Counted from the stretch's first letter, positions 1-10,604 are shown. The stretch: 64,000 bases of DNA from Ceratotherium simum simum (GCF_000283155.1 NW_004454181.1:17767711-17831710), one strand, 5' to 3'. Made by a program: numbers and translations. Notes: generated by a model not told the origin, from the letters alone.

Positions 1-188
1 TTTATTATGTTGAGGTACTTTCCTTCTATTCCCATTTTATTGAGAGCTTTTATCATAAATGGATGTTGTATCTTGTCAAATGCCTTCTCTGCGTCTATTG
101 AGATGATCATGTGGTTTTTATTCTTTGTTTTGTTGATGTGATGTATCACGTTGATTGATTTGCAGATGTTGAACCATCCCTGCGTCCC
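1..188 (-). mobile_element. L1 ORF2 fragment (reverse transcriptase region), cut by window edge
   Basis: Read on the minus strand, this stretch gives an uninterrupted L1 ORF2 frame of about 60 codons, including the motif [11 protein letters not shown] and the following [11 protein letters not shown], which belong to the N-terminal part of the L1 reverse transcriptase domain. Homology stops abruptly near 188, as expected for a 5'-truncated LINE insertion; the 3' part lies left of the window. The open frame makes it look younger than the L1 at 18-24 kb. It cannot be functional as seen. Confidence 0.9.
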
Positions 189-800
189 TCAACTTGCTTT
201 TAGGAGGCAACCTGTTTATTTTAACTACCATGTATCTGTTATTTCTTTACCACAAAAGATAATTACAGCAGTATTACCTCTAAAGGAACCCAACAAATCA
301 CAAACAAAACATCTCCCATCAGGGAGGCAAAAGGATAAAGTCGGAGAAATGCTTTTCTTCTTTTGAACCAAAGATTTAACTCTGCAAACAAAATCAGTAA
401 AAAATGGATTTGAAAGATCAGGGTCAGGTGTCCTTCCTCCATCATCTTTTCACCTGAAAGCAAGTGGAGATGTGAGAACCACTTGGCGGCAGGTGATCAT
501 GCTAATTTTCTCAGCCATTTCCTCAAGGTGTCCTTAAAAGTAGCAATCATCTCTGTTCAAAGCAATTCCCTCCCATTAGATCCATCAGCTCCCCGAATGT
601 TTGACATCTTTTAATAGCTGCTTTCTGTTACCTCAAAAAGCATCGCCTGTGTGGATTCACTTTTTCTCCAGCTTTGTCCACTGTGAAAGCTGCAGCATTA
701 CAAAACAACGTCCAAACTCCTACCATGGCAATTTTGGGGGGATAGATGTTCCATGATGATGTCTATATATCTGTATAGCAATTTTTTTTACTTTCAAATA
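189..800. other. No recognisable feature
   Basis: Unique-looking AT-rich DNA next to the L1 fragment. I see no repeat consensus, no splice-bounded exon and no convincing frame; the two short overlapping frames on opposite strands near 150-460 run across the L1 boundary and are chance. Confidence 0.5.
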
Positions 801-804
801 GCTT

Positions 805-990
805 TCATAGCCTCATCAGATCAGCTCTCACAACACTGGAGGTAGGTAAAGCAGGTATCATTGCTGTCTTTCTACAGATGAGAAAACTGAGGAATCTGAG
901 ATACGAGGAGGTCACGGAGCTGATTAAGTGACCCAAATGGAGCCAGAAACACCAGATTCTTAACTGTGTTCTTCAGGACTCCAATTCCCA
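805..990 (-). repeat. MIR SINE, minus strand
   Basis: The order 'ctcacaac', 'gaggtag', 'acagatgagaaaactgagg' and then a decayed 'ggtcac..agct' is the reverse complement of the MIR core and tRNA-like part. It is strongly diverged. Confidence 0.65.
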
Positions 991-1118
991 CGGGTGTAAG
1001 CAATATTGGCTCTTAGAACCCAGAAGTCCAATGAACGGATATTGTTTTAGGCACAGATGGTTGTAGGAATTCAAATGATACTATCAAGTATGAGTGGCAT
1101 TGAGTTCCTCTGACTCTC

Positions 1119-1345
1119 TCTGCATATATCTTTGTGTGCATGTGTATGTGTGTCTGTGTGTGTGTGTTGCTCCCTGTCTTTGTGTGTCTGTGTGTATGTA
1201 TCTGTGTGATCTGTATGTATGTGTGCCTAAGGTAACTTCTCTTTCTCTATTTTTGTCTCTGTGTTCCGTTTGTCTTTTTCTGCCTTTTTCTATCAGTCTC
1301 TCTCCACCCATCTCTCTCTCTCTCTTTCTCCAGATGTTTCTCCCC
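1119..1345. repeat. TG-rich then TC-rich simple repeat
   Basis: An imperfect (TG)n tract of about 110 bases is followed by an imperfect polypyrimidine (TC)n tract of about 100 bases. Apparent frames on both strands are simply translations of the low-complexity sequence. Alternating purine-pyrimidine followed by polypyrimidine could adopt non-B DNA, but that is inference. Confidence 0.9.
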
Positions 1346-1539
1346 ATCTAGCTCCCTTCTCTCTGTTATCAGCTCTGTTTTCTTCTTTTTAAAGTTTATT
1401 CTCAGATTGGTTTGTTCATACAGTAGCAAGATGATCCCTTGAAGTTTCAAGTTTCCATGCTTACGGAAACATGGAGTATTATGGAAATCTCATCTCTCTA
1501 TCTCTCAAAAGCCAAAACAAACCTCTAAAACTGACTGGT

Positions 1540-1760
1540 CGACCTCGCTTGGGTCATCACATGGACCACACTGGTGCTCTGATTGGCCAATCTGAGTCAC
1601 ATGCCGGCCCTTTGGGGTGGGGGCGTTTTGATTCAGTCCCATCAGAATCACTTGGAATGAGGAATAACAGTTCTTTAAAGGAAATGCAGGAGGATCTTGC
1701 CAAAAAAGAGAGAAGCGTTGCTGAATAGGCAAAAACAACACATATCCACACAGCCTTCAT
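1540..1760. repeat. Possible old interspersed repeat, unclassified
   Basis: The succession 'gattggccaatctgagtcac', 'ccatcagaatcac' and 'aggcaaaaacaacacatatc' resembles an old LTR- or MER-type interspersed repeat, but I cannot name the family. No terminal repeats or target-site duplication could be fixed. Confidence 0.3.
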
Positions 1761-2029
1761 TTTAGTGCATCATTTATTGCCTCCTGTGTATGGTGTTTTT
1801 AAGGATTCTAACTCCTTTAAAGTTAGATCAAAAAGAGGATTCCATATGTTACCTGAAATAATTCCCCACTGTAACTGTAGGGAATCTGCAGGGAAACTGT
1901 GATCACTGAGGGGAAAAAGCCACGTAAACAGGCTAAGCTCCCACTTCTTACGGATAACCTCATCGGTAGAGGACTTTTATGTGAAAATATGTTTAGCCTT
2001 GCAAAAAAATATGACAGAGGGGAGGAATG

Positions 2030-2096
2030 CTTACACAAGTCACATCATCTCTGAGCCTCAGTTTCCCCATTTGTCAAATGAGATAATATAAGTCAT
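2030..2096 (+). repeat. MIR SINE core fragment
   Basis: Contains 'gagcctcagtttccccat' followed by 'tgtcaaatgagataatat' and 'tcataggga', the central MIR core in the sense direction. Flanking tRNA-like and 3' parts are missing. Confidence 0.75.
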
Positions 2097-2509
2097 AGGG
2101 ACTTCTGCAGACCACAAAATCCACTCTGGTTAGTTCAAACAGAAAATGATTTATTACAAGCTTATATCACTGCTGGGAACCATACAGGGCTGCTATTTAA
2201 CCAGAAACAAGTGCAGTTAGGAGAAATGTCCAGTCACCATATGGGCTGTTCTGTGGAAGCTCTATTGCAAGTGTCACCCACAACTTGGACCAAAGACGAA
2301 GGAGATAGAGAGTAGAAGTTGCACCCCAGCTGCCCCAGAAGAGCCTCCACCATTGTGTTTGCAAGAAGATCCAGTCTCAATGTGCATAGCTACCACTTGT
2401 TGCTCATTTCTCACATACAAATGCAGAAACCATGACACAAACCTGCTGGACGTGAGAGGAAGGTCTGGAATTATGCTTTATCTATGGCCTGGATTCTGTG
2501 AGCACATGT
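2097..2509. other. No recognisable feature
   Basis: No repeat family identified with confidence, although the 'aaatgatttattacaagc' segment could belong to an old LTR. No plausible exon. Confidence 0.4.
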
Positions 2510-2702
2510 AGGACAGTAGAGTGTTGGGTCAAAACACATGGGCTTTGGATTCAGGTCAATCTGGGCTCAAAGATGTATGATTTTACTTTAACCTCTTTAA
2601 ATTCTCCATTTCTACCCGTTAAATAGGAATCCCTGTAAATAGAGATCAAGTGCGCAGAGCACCTGGCATGTAGTACACACTCAACACAAGATAGCTAGTA
2701 GT
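2510..2702 (+). repeat. MIR SINE
   Basis: Sense MIR: a tRNA-like start ('gggctttggattcaggtc'), then 'taacctctttaaattctcc', a 'aaataggaat' core and the 3' end 'gcacctggcatgtagtacac'. Nearly full length and diverged. Confidence 0.75.
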
Positions 2703-3388
2703 GTCTTCTCATGAAACTCAAAAATACATGAAAATATATAATAAACATGCCTTTTCATCTCTGTTATGATCAGCTCCTAGGCCCACCTCTCTGCACACAT
2801 CTGCACTAAATATGTTTCTCTGCAAACATCTGCAAATATTTGTTGCAAAAGCCTCCCCAGATGAAGTGTTAGTAACTGGCAGCCTTTATTTCCAATTTCT
2901 AATACTCCCACCTGAGACCTTCCTCTGCAGCCCACACAGCAGCACAGCCACCTCCTACCACACACAGGCTGGGTCCCCTCAGCAGAGGCAGCTCTGCTCC
3001 TTGCCCTGGATCAGGAGTCAGGAGGCACTCCAGGACAGATTGCTTAGATCTCTACTTCCTGGACAGCAGGCCGGTCTCCATGGCATCATTCTGCTGAAAA
3101 TAGATGAGAGGTTTATTTCAAGATCCATAGAGAAGGAACAGATAGATGGGGAGATGATTAAAATGAGAGACTGACAAGTCCTTCTGCAAATTCCAGAAAC
3201 AATCCCACTTCTCTAAGAGCTTTAGAGGCCACTATGGCCTTATAGTTGTCTCCCATTCCTTCTGGCCCATTCCAGTCAACTGTTAAACCTCATACCTTGA
3301 ACTGGGATTTTAATTTAATGTTTGCTGTTTCCCGTCCATTGCTTTTTGTATCCTTTATTAGACTATAAGGTTCTAGAGGGGAGGAGTC
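2703..3388. other. Unique sequence with a 120-codon frame, not supported as a gene
   Basis: A plus-strand frame at 2812-3174 has 120 codons, but it shows no family motif, no signal peptide followed by a domain, and no clear splice sites. It is treated as chance. The rest is unremarkable single-copy-looking DNA. Confidence 0.5.
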
Positions 3389-3406
3389 AAGATCTATTCT
3401 TTTTCT
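3389..3406. repeat. 18-bp target-site duplication, left copy
   Basis: AAGATCTATTCTTTTTCT is repeated exactly at 3631-3648 and brackets the ERE SINE. A perfect 18-bp duplication indicates LINE-mediated integration and a fairly recent insertion. Confidence 0.9.
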
Positions 3407-3630
3407 TTTTTTTTTTTTTTTTTTTTTTTAAAGATTTTATTTATTTATTTTTCCCCCAAAGCCCCAGTACATAGTTGTCTGTCATAGCTGCACATCCTTC
3501 TAGTTGCTGTATGTGGGACACGGCCTCAGCATGGCTGGAGGAGTGGTGCCTCGGTGCGCACCCGGGATCCGAACCCGGGCCGCCGGCAGCGGAGAGCACG
3601 CACTTAACCGCTAAGCCACGGGGCCGGCCC
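3407..3630 (-). mobile_element. ERE SINE (tRNA-derived, perissodactyl), minus strand
   Basis: On the minus strand the element starts with GGGCCGGCCCCGTGGCTTAG, carries an intact polymerase III B box (GGTTCGGATCC, complement of 3565-3575) in its tRNA-like head, continues through the ERE body and ends in an A-rich tail, seen here as the long T run at 3407-3430. Exact 18-bp duplications at 3389-3406 and 3631-3648 bracket it. ERE elements are known from perissodactyls, so this is the best clue to the organism. It is transcribed by polymerase III if at all and mobilised by L1 proteins in trans (family knowledge). It is the best preserved of the four copies here. Confidence 0.95.
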
Positions 3631-3648
3631 AAGATCTATTCTTTTTCT
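3631..3648. repeat. 18-bp target-site duplication, right copy
   Basis: Identical to 3389-3406; directly abuts the GGGCCGGCCC end of the SINE. Confidence 0.9.
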
Positions 3649-3699
3649 ATATTCCCCCAATTCCTAGGTCAAAAGTGTGGCTTCAAAATAAACAGACTT

Positions 3700-3835
3700 G
3701 TCTTTGTTACTTACTAGCTGTGTAGTATTAGCGAAGTCACTTAACTTCTCTCAGTTTTAGTTTTTTTTGAGGAGAGATGTTTAAATAAGATAGTTTTAAG
3801 CCATCCAACATAATACCTGCCACAATAAGAGATGG
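3700..3835 (+). repeat. MIR SINE fragment
   Basis: 'ttacttactagctgtgtagt', 'aagtcacttaacttctctca' and 'ttttag' are the middle MIR segment in sense orientation. Confidence 0.75.
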
Positions 3836-3849
3836 ATATCACCACGCAC

Positions 3850-4078
3850 AGTCCTAAAACTGTGGACCCTGAACTCAAGCTGTGTGGGTTCTGTGTGGGT
3901 TCCAGTGCTTATTGGCAGTTTTATGTGACTTCATTGTGTATCATTTATGCATCTTTAAAAATAAGTCCAATGATAGTCCATAATATATAGTGTTGTTGTG
4001 AGGACTGAGTGAGACAAGCCGTAAAAAGTGCTTAGCAAAATGCCTGGCCCAGAGTAAACTTCGGCAAAATTCTCCATC
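3850..4078 (+). repeat. MIR SINE
   Basis: A second sense MIR directly after the previous one: 'ttgttgtgaggactgagtga', 'aaaaagtgcttagcaaaatg' and 'cctggcccagagtaaac' are the core and 3' part. The tRNA-like start is degraded. Confidence 0.75.
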
Positions 4079-5890
4079 GCCTGCTCATCAGAGGCTAAAT
4101 TCAGACCAGCTGAAAGAATACACACCATCTGAATCTTCTCAGTCTTTCAGAAACATTTTTTGGGGCTCTTTTTATTTAAGTTAACTAAATATTTCCTCAT
4201 TACCCGCTATTGTTTTTTTTATCACCGTACCCTCCTTCATCCTTGGAATATCACTTGCATTTGACTGTTACAAAACAAATGGTGGGGGTGCTTTCTGATA
4301 AATGCGTTATTATGGAGCATCAGGGCTTCTAAATATAGCCAGTGCATTAGTCTCCAAAGATCCCATATTTTCCCTTCCATACTCCAACGCCCAAGAGCAG
4401 AGATGGTCTGTTCAGGCAACATGGCTCCCCCTGCTGGGTGAAGTAGATTTGGGCCCTCTTTTGGCCTAGATGAAAGGAACAGTGCAAATGTTAAGAGCTC
4501 TCCCTAGCTTCCCACATTACAAATTCAGCTAGTGTTATGTAGGATGTTCTCTTCTAAACATGAGTCTGGCAGCTGAATGTCACATGAGGCTCGAACCCAT
4601 GGTCATCAGTCCCTTCTCAGAATTCTTATTATGCTTCTTGTCTAAATTGGAATTGCTTAGATGTTGCTTCTATTATATTCTAACTTTGTATCGTTCTGTT
4701 TTAGTTTGCCCAGCCGCCCCTGTAATCATCACCCTTGTCTATATTGGATTTTCCACTTACAAATTACTCTTATGTAAATATACTCCAAGCAGAGGACCTT
4801 AAACTTCACCTTCTCTTCCCTCTTGTTTCTGTGCCTGCAAAAGAAAAGCTAGGGGGACTTTTTCAAGATGAGAGCAGTGAAAGCAGAGATGTTCTAAACG
4901 AGTGTTTAATAAAGGAAAACATGTATTAAGTGCCTGGTCTAAGCCCTGAAGTCTTCACAGTTAGATGAGGAAGACAGACAGACGTATGAGGAACACACTC
5001 CACTATGACATGAGAAGGCACATCCATGTCTTGACCATGAGGGAAAGGAGCCACTATGTTAATGGCTCAAAGTTCAGAGAGCTGTGAATGCATCTTCTCC
5101 TTAGAATCAACTATATTTGCAGTTTTTTCCCCTCGTGAGCATCCCATCTCTTTCGGTTGGCAATCGTTAATCTCTTTGGAGGACTTCCAAAAAATGGGAG
5201 GCCATTTCATTCATCTGAAGCTCTGTCTTCCTTTTTAAAACTTTCAGCTATTGATATCTTTTATTTCTCCCCCCCTACTTATTAGTGTTTGGGTCCTCTC
5301 AACTTAGTCCCATCCTTGCTGATGCTTTCCTTGTTCAACTCAAAAAGTGCTAGGATGTTATGGGGCTATATTGTGCTTTGGCTGGGACAGGAGATTTTCA
5401 TTGCTATTTGTGGTTAGTGGGAAGAAAAGACAAGCTCGAGATCTTAGAGTGCTCCTTTTCTCGGACTTTGAAGAGAGATCAACTCTTCTTAGTCACAGAT
5501 TCTTAGAACCAGATAGAAGTGGGCAGGATCTCTCAGGTAACAAGCCTTTGGCGGCATTGAAATAAGATGTCAGTAACCTGAAAGCCAGAATCCAGGAGAG
5601 CCCGCTGCCTAGTCAGCAATTCAGAGATTCCCTGGAATGAGGCTGCAGGGGGACGACAGTGAGACACACACAGGGGCTTCTTATATTTGGAATGCTGGGT
5701 ATAAAAAATGAAGCTGAATCCAACGAGTGGCTGCACCTGCAACAGCAAAAAAAAATCCTGTAGGAGAAAGTAAGACAGCTTCAAACTTCTAATTTGGGAA
5801 TGAGCCAAATTATAGTCTCAATTTGATCCTTGTCTTCTGATCTACCAAGTGGCAGGTGGGAAACAGATTCTAGAGAGCTATTTTCTCTTC
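4079..5890. other. No recognisable gene; single-copy-looking DNA
   Basis: About 1.8 kb without a firm repeat call. A short 'aacatgtattaagtgcctgg' segment near 4920 may be a scrap of L2 or MIR. Frames of 60-91 codons on both strands have no recognisable domain or splice context. Confidence 0.45.
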
Positions 5891-5929
5891 TCCTTGTGCA
5901 CAAGAGAAAGGGAAACATATTTAATAGAC

Positions 5930-6110
5930 TGAAACAATATAAAATCTGGGGGCAACTTTGGAGGTCATTATTACAATCCACACGTTTTAAGTGATGGAGT
6001 CAAATCCCAAATAGTGTAGGTGACGTGCCTGGTGCCACCCATCTATTGATGCAGACTAAGTGGCAAACCCAGAAACTTTGACCTCTTATCCACTGCTCTT
6101 TGAAGTCTAC
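5930..6110 (-). repeat. Possible MIR-like fragment, minus strand
   Basis: 'ggaggtcattattacaatcc' through 'ctaagtggcaaacccagaaa' follows the order expected of an antisense MIR ('...agtaagtggcagagcc...'), but divergence is high. Confidence 0.35.
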
Positions 6111-6158
6111 ACAATTTCCATCTTTGGGGGAATATTTGTTGTTGGTTCTCATAATTAG

Positions 6159-6244
6159 AGGAATCTTAAATATTGCCATTTTAAAAAAAACCTGCCAGTT
6201 TTGTAGTATGTGTCCCCAGTATTACAGGAATCTTAAATATTGCC
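6159..6244. repeat. 19-bp direct repeat around a 48-bp insert
   Basis: AGGAATCTTAAATATTGCC occurs exactly at 6159-6177 and 6226-6244. The intervening 48 bases begin with a short T/A run (attttaaaaaaaa). This could be a target-site duplication around a very short retro-insert, or a slippage duplication. Confidence 0.8.
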
Positions 6245-7030
6245 CATCATCCACACATGTACTCTCCTGATAATACAACTTGAGTCAAGGTTACCAAGTC
6301 ACTAATTGCAATTAAAGTGTATGATGCTTGACTGTGTTCAAGTCAGAGAAGCAAGTAAATAGGACACTGAATGTACATTGTAGAAATCAACGCAGGGACC
6401 TCACATCTCAACAGGGGATTCGGATCAGGAGTCAGCTTCTAAAACAAACACCACAAATTGTCAAAACTCACCCTTCAACACTCCTCAGAAGGCACTATGC
6501 TGGAGATCATAACGCTAACTCGCAGTATTTCCAACATAGACTACATTCGCTCCAATTTTGGAACAGACTGCTCTTTCCTCAGTTGAGCGCCAGATGAAGT
6601 GGTGAGTTGGCTTGCATTCAGGGGCAATGTTGTATGAAAAATATGTGTCTTTAAACACTAAACACTCAGCAAAGTGAGATGTTCACTCCATGGGACACAC
6701 GAGAGAACTTACGACCAGGGGAGGAACGGCTGATCTGCAGCTCCATGTCAGGCTGCCTCGGGTCATACGATCCGGGGGGGAGTGACTGGTGAGTCACCTG
6801 CATTATTTAAACTCTTCCTTCCCTCTTTGCCTCTCCCTATCTTTGCTGTGCTCCTGGAGTTAAATTTGCCAAAATCAAATGTCTGTTGGGACTTCACTGA
6901 ACTTATCTGTGAAATCTAGCCGGGTTGGTTACCATAAGTCACTGGCTCAGAATAATGAAGCTACATATAAACACGTATGTACTTATTTGTGCCAATTTCT
7001 CTGCCAAAGAGCCTCTGTGCTTTCATTTCA
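6245..7030. other. No recognisable feature
   Basis: Single-copy-looking DNA; one 89-codon plus-strand frame (6328-6597) lacks any family resemblance. Confidence 0.45.
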
Positions 7031-7039
7031 ACTGCGTTT

Positions 7040-7232
7040 ATCATCGTAGCAATGACATGGTGAAAATGTTTAAAAGGTGGTGTAATTGGGAGTCAAGAGA
7101 ACTAGGTTCTAATCCTGGTTCTACAACACACTCGCTGAGGAGCCTTGTACAGTTTGTCTAACCTCTGAATCTCAAATTCCTCATCTTCAAGGAGAGGACT
7201 CAGACAAGATATCCAGGGTGACTTTCAATTCT
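7040..7232 (+). repeat. MIR or MIR3 SINE
   Basis: A tRNA-derived start ('ggagtcaagagaactaggtt', 'ctaatcctggttctac') is followed by 'taacctctgaatctcaaatt' and 'cctcatctt', the MIR sense order. The last part resembles the MIR3-type tail. Confidence 0.7.
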
Positions 7233-7324
7233 AAATTTATGTTAGTAATTTATACAACTGGTTATTGCCAGCACTGGGACTTCAACTAAAAATAAGACAC
7301 AGGACTGCAAATTAGTAACATGAC

Positions 7325-7433
7325 ACGCTCCCTCCTTTTTTCCTTCCTATTCTTCCTCCTTTTCCTTCCTTTCCTAGTCTTTTTCTGATCCCTCCCCTCT
7401 CTTGTCACTTTCCCTCCCTCCCTCTCTTCCTTC
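7325..7433. repeat. CT-rich (TTCC)n polypyrimidine tract
   Basis: About 110 bases made almost only of C and T, with many TTCC and CCCTCC units. Confidence 0.9.
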
Positions 7434-7435
7434 CT

Positions 7436-7560
7436 AACCATAATTGGGTGTCTATTGTGTGGTAGACACTACATAGGCCCTAGGGACACAAAGATAAACT
7501 GAGATTAGACCATCTTGCCTCTTGCGAATTGAACGGTCTTTTCCCTTCACTTATCTTAAA
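7436..7560 (-). repeat. L2 LINE fragment, minus strand
   Basis: 'gtgtctattgtgtggtagac', 'actacataggccctaggga' and 'cacaaagataaactgag' are the reverse complement of the L2 3' end. Confidence 0.7.
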
Positions 7561-7849
7561 TGCAGCTGAGCAAGTCCAGTCTGATACTATTGTCATAGAA
7601 TAATTCAGTGTGAAGTTTCTTCAGAAAATCACATCCTTTATCCAATTTGGATAAGCAAAAATACTTTTTAGGATCCAGCAGGGAGTCACACAAATCTTTG
7701 TATATTATTGAAATGTTTCCTGAAGCTGTCTATGCTCTATTTATTGGTCAAGAAGGAAAAGGGACTAAAGGATCCCGGCATAGTATCCAGGGCCCTGTGG
7801 AATCTTTCCTCCATTATACTCCAGTCTTCTCCAGTCCCAGGACAGGAAG

Positions 7850-8092
7850 ACAGTGTGGCTCAGAAGAAAGATCCCAGGGGTGGAATTAGACAGATCTAGT
7901 TCACGTTGTAGCTTTACCGCTTACTAGCTGGGTCTCCCTGAATGCAGAACTTCACCTCTCAGAGGTGCTGATTCCACCTCTGTAAAATGTAAGTGATAAC
8001 ATCTACCTTGCAGAACAGTGGTGAGGAATGACACTGTGCAGGCAGAGAGCCTGGGAGAGTGCTGCACACATAATAGGTATAAAAGAGAGATG
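7850..8092 (+). repeat. MIR SINE, nearly complete
   Basis: Sense order: 'gtggctcagaagaaagatcc' (tRNA-like head), 'ccgcttactagctgggtct', 'ctctgtaaaatgtaagtgat', 'agtggtgaggaatga' and the 3' end 'cacataataggtat'. Confidence 0.8.
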
Positions 8093-8119
8093 ACTGAGCA
8101 TAATTATGAGCATAATTCA

Positions 8120-8176
8120 AGGGAAAGAAACTCACATTCACACAGCACCTGCCATGTGTCAAGGATTGTATTATTA
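8120..8176 (-). repeat. MIR SINE, minus strand, first half (split)
   Basis: 'cacacagcacctgccatgtg' and 'tcaaggattgta' match the antisense MIR 3' end. Homology breaks off near 8176 and resumes near 8612, so a later element appears to have been inserted. Confidence 0.6.
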
Positions 8177-8611
8177 GGCTGGACCAGGCTGCAGTGACAA
8201 ATTAATCCCAAAGTGTATAATGAGCCAAATAAAATACAAGTTCATTTATCACTCATCTGACGGTGCAAGTGGATGTTCCTGGTGGGCAGCTGGCTTTCCT
8301 CCACGTGGCGATTCTGAGACCCAGTCTCCTTTCATCTTATGGCTCCACACCCTCATCTTCACATGTATTCAGCTGACAGAGAGGAAGAAGAAGGCATCCC
8401 TGCTTCCTGAAAGCCTTAGTCCAAAAGTGATAGATATCACTTCTGTTCTTAGTCTATTACTGAGAACTACTCACCAGGCCACGTCTTCCCGGAAGCAGGA
8501 GCTAGGAAACATGGTCACCGCTGGGAAGCCACTACCTAGAAATGACTATATCCCAAAGAAGGACAGCAAAAGGTTGTGAACAGCTAACTGTTTCTGTTGC
8601 AGTGACTTTGA
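8177..8611. mobile_element. Unclassified element inserted in a MIR (probable old LTR/MER)
   Basis: About 435 bases interrupt an antisense MIR. Segments such as 'tatcactcatctgacggtgc', 'gtgatagatatcacttctgt' and 'ccaggccacgtcttcccgg' resemble an old LTR-type mammalian repeat that I cannot name. A 119-codon plus-strand frame (8220-8579) runs almost its whole length but shows no protein motif and is taken as chance. The 5-bp target duplication expected for an LTR could not be assigned. Confidence 0.45.
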
Positions 8612-8765
8612 CATTAAGCCACTTAAATCTATGTGGTAGGTATTATCATCCCCCATCTTATCGATAAGGAAATTTCAAGTTAGTAAGTAACCTCCAGGTC
8701 ACCAGGATCCAAGTCCAGGTGTCAGACTCCAAGGCTGGTATTCCCAACCTTGTGTCACTGCAGTC
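8612..8765 (-). repeat. MIR SINE, minus strand, second half (split)
   Basis: 'gtggtaggtattatcatccc', 'atcgataaggaaat', 'agtaagtaacctccaggtca' and 'ggtgtcagactccaaggctg' continue the antisense MIR from the core to the tRNA-like end. Confidence 0.75.
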
Positions 8766-10000
8766 CTATAAGGCAGAGTTCAGACTCCTGAATGGTGGGT
8801 TGGATTACACCCACACAGCATGCCCCAAAGGGTATTAATTTACACACAAAATGTGCATTTATAGGCTTTCTTTATAAATCAGAACATCTGGCAACTCTGG
8901 GTCCCCATTCTAACAAGGCAACAATTGTCTGAAGATTACTCCCAGCTTTTGGTGCTTTAGATGGGGCAAGTGCCTTCTGGTTCATCTACCACTATTCCCT
9001 GTCTCCCCAGTTTATCCCTGCCCAATGTCACCCATTGACATCATCTACCTAGACTCTCTAGGCATTTGAATCTATCACCTCTGCTTTAAGAGAACTTTAT
9101 TATTTCTTGACAGGGAGAGTCAGCATTTTGCTCTAAAACCTTGTGATAGTCATGAAGATATCAAAGAAATTAAATACATATTTCTTTTTGAAACTGTCAG
9201 AAAGAGACTATTTAACACTCTTTGTGCCTCTTCAAATTTTTTGCCTCTCACCCTTATCTCTCTCCTCACATTTATTTTTCAGTACTAATTCACAAATCCA
9301 TTTAAATAAATTTCCTTGCAGTCTGGCCCCCGAGGGTATAGAGAGCTAGCCTACTCTGAATGGTTGGTTTTGTGTCTCTTTTCCTAGTTCCTCCCTGTCT
9401 GCGCTTATCTACACTCCTCATTCCACCCCCAACAATAGCTTTGCTTCTATCAGTTCCGTCCATCTAACCAATGCATCAGCTATTTGTCAACAGAGCCCAG
9501 AGAGCTTTGACTCCATGTTCTCAAGATTGGAATTCTTTAAAGAAGTTGAAAAGCAGAGGACAGAAGACTGGGAGCAAAGATAGACACTGATTGGAGAACA
9601 GGAGAGCACAGCATGAGCTGATAATCCACCCCATCTGTGGGCTTGTCCCCTAACCCTGAAAATCAACTCCAGTTTTGCAGTCTGAAGCATGACACCTCAG
9701 AGGATGAGGACTGTCCAGACAGGCCAGTGTCATGACATTTAATTAAATGCAATTTTAATTTAAAGTCATAACACTCTGATTCATCGTCCGGGTTCTGCTT
9801 TGACATATTACTTGCATCATGGAAGGTGTGCATAGAATTCTCAGTTTCTAAATTTATTTATTATTTGAGTTTCCCAAGGACATGATTTTTTATGTAGTTG
9901 CCTTACTATGTGCACTTTCTATCATCAATTAGAATCTTCATTCAACTGTCTAATTGGTCATTCTTCTGCCCTTACTACCTTAATCCTTCTTCAACTCCCC
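8766..10000. other. No recognisable feature
   Basis: About 1.2 kb of single-copy-looking DNA; short frames only. Confidence 0.45.
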
Positions 10001-10013
10001 AAGCTACCCTTCT

Positions 10014-10207
10014 TCTTTTTTTTTCCTCAGGAAGATTAGCCCCGAGTTAACATCTGTGCCAGTCTTCCTCTGCTTTATATGTGGGTCGCCACCACAGCAT
10101 GGCTGACAAGTGCTGTAAGTCCGTGCCTGGGATCCGAACCTGTGGACCCAGGCTGCCGACTCGGAGTATGCCGAACTTAACCATTACGTCATGGGTCCGG
10201 CCCCCAC
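10014..10207 (-). mobile_element. Older ERE SINE, minus strand
   Basis: Reads on the minus strand as an ERE: a GGGGCCGGACCC-like head, a preserved B box (GGTTCGGATCC, complement of 10130-10140), a body ending in 'gctaatcttcc' and a short A-rich tail. It is shorter and more diverged than the copy at 3.4 kb. Imperfect target duplications AAGCTACCCTTCT (10001-10013) and AAGCAACCCTCCT (10208-10220) match at 11 of 13 positions, supporting an older insertion. Confidence 0.9.
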
Positions 10208-10224
10208 AAGCAACCCTCCTAAGT

Positions 10225-10600
10225 GAAAGATCAGGAAAACTGTGTTCCCATCATTCCACACAATTTGTCCCAAAGTGGTTCTAGTCAACACTAGTTCAAT
10301 AAGATGCTAAAGCTACCTGTTACATCATACTTGAGCATATTCATGACACAAGCTAACACATCAAAAGCTCTGAAAATGCCTCAGCTAACGAAACGAAAAC
10401 CACTTAAATGTAAGTCTATATTTCCCATACTTATTCCGCTATAGAAAGCCATCCCACCCCTCCTTTATCATGAAACTCCTAGTCATGTCTGCTGGAATTA
10501 GTGTTCCACTATGAATATTTTTGGAAATGTTTTCCTAGCACCAAGCTGTGTTTTATTAGATGGAAATACTTATTTGCTTTTTGTTGCCTTTTTCAACCCT
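10225..10600. other. No recognisable feature
   Basis: Unique-looking sequence between the ERE and an LTR relic. Confidence 0.45.
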
Positions 10601-10604
10601 ACTA

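Noticed and set aside
1084..1450. Frames on both strands rich in charged or cysteine residues
   Set aside because: Translations of TG and TC simple repeats.
2812..3174. 120-codon plus-strand frame in unique sequence
   Set aside because: No signal, domain or splice support; a frame of this length is expected by chance in 64 kb of six-frame sequence.
3565..3575. tRNA-like sequence with an intact B box, possibly a tRNA gene
   Set aside because: It is the tRNA-derived head of an ERE SINE: no cloverleaf with matched acceptor stem, and it has SINE body, A tail and target duplications.
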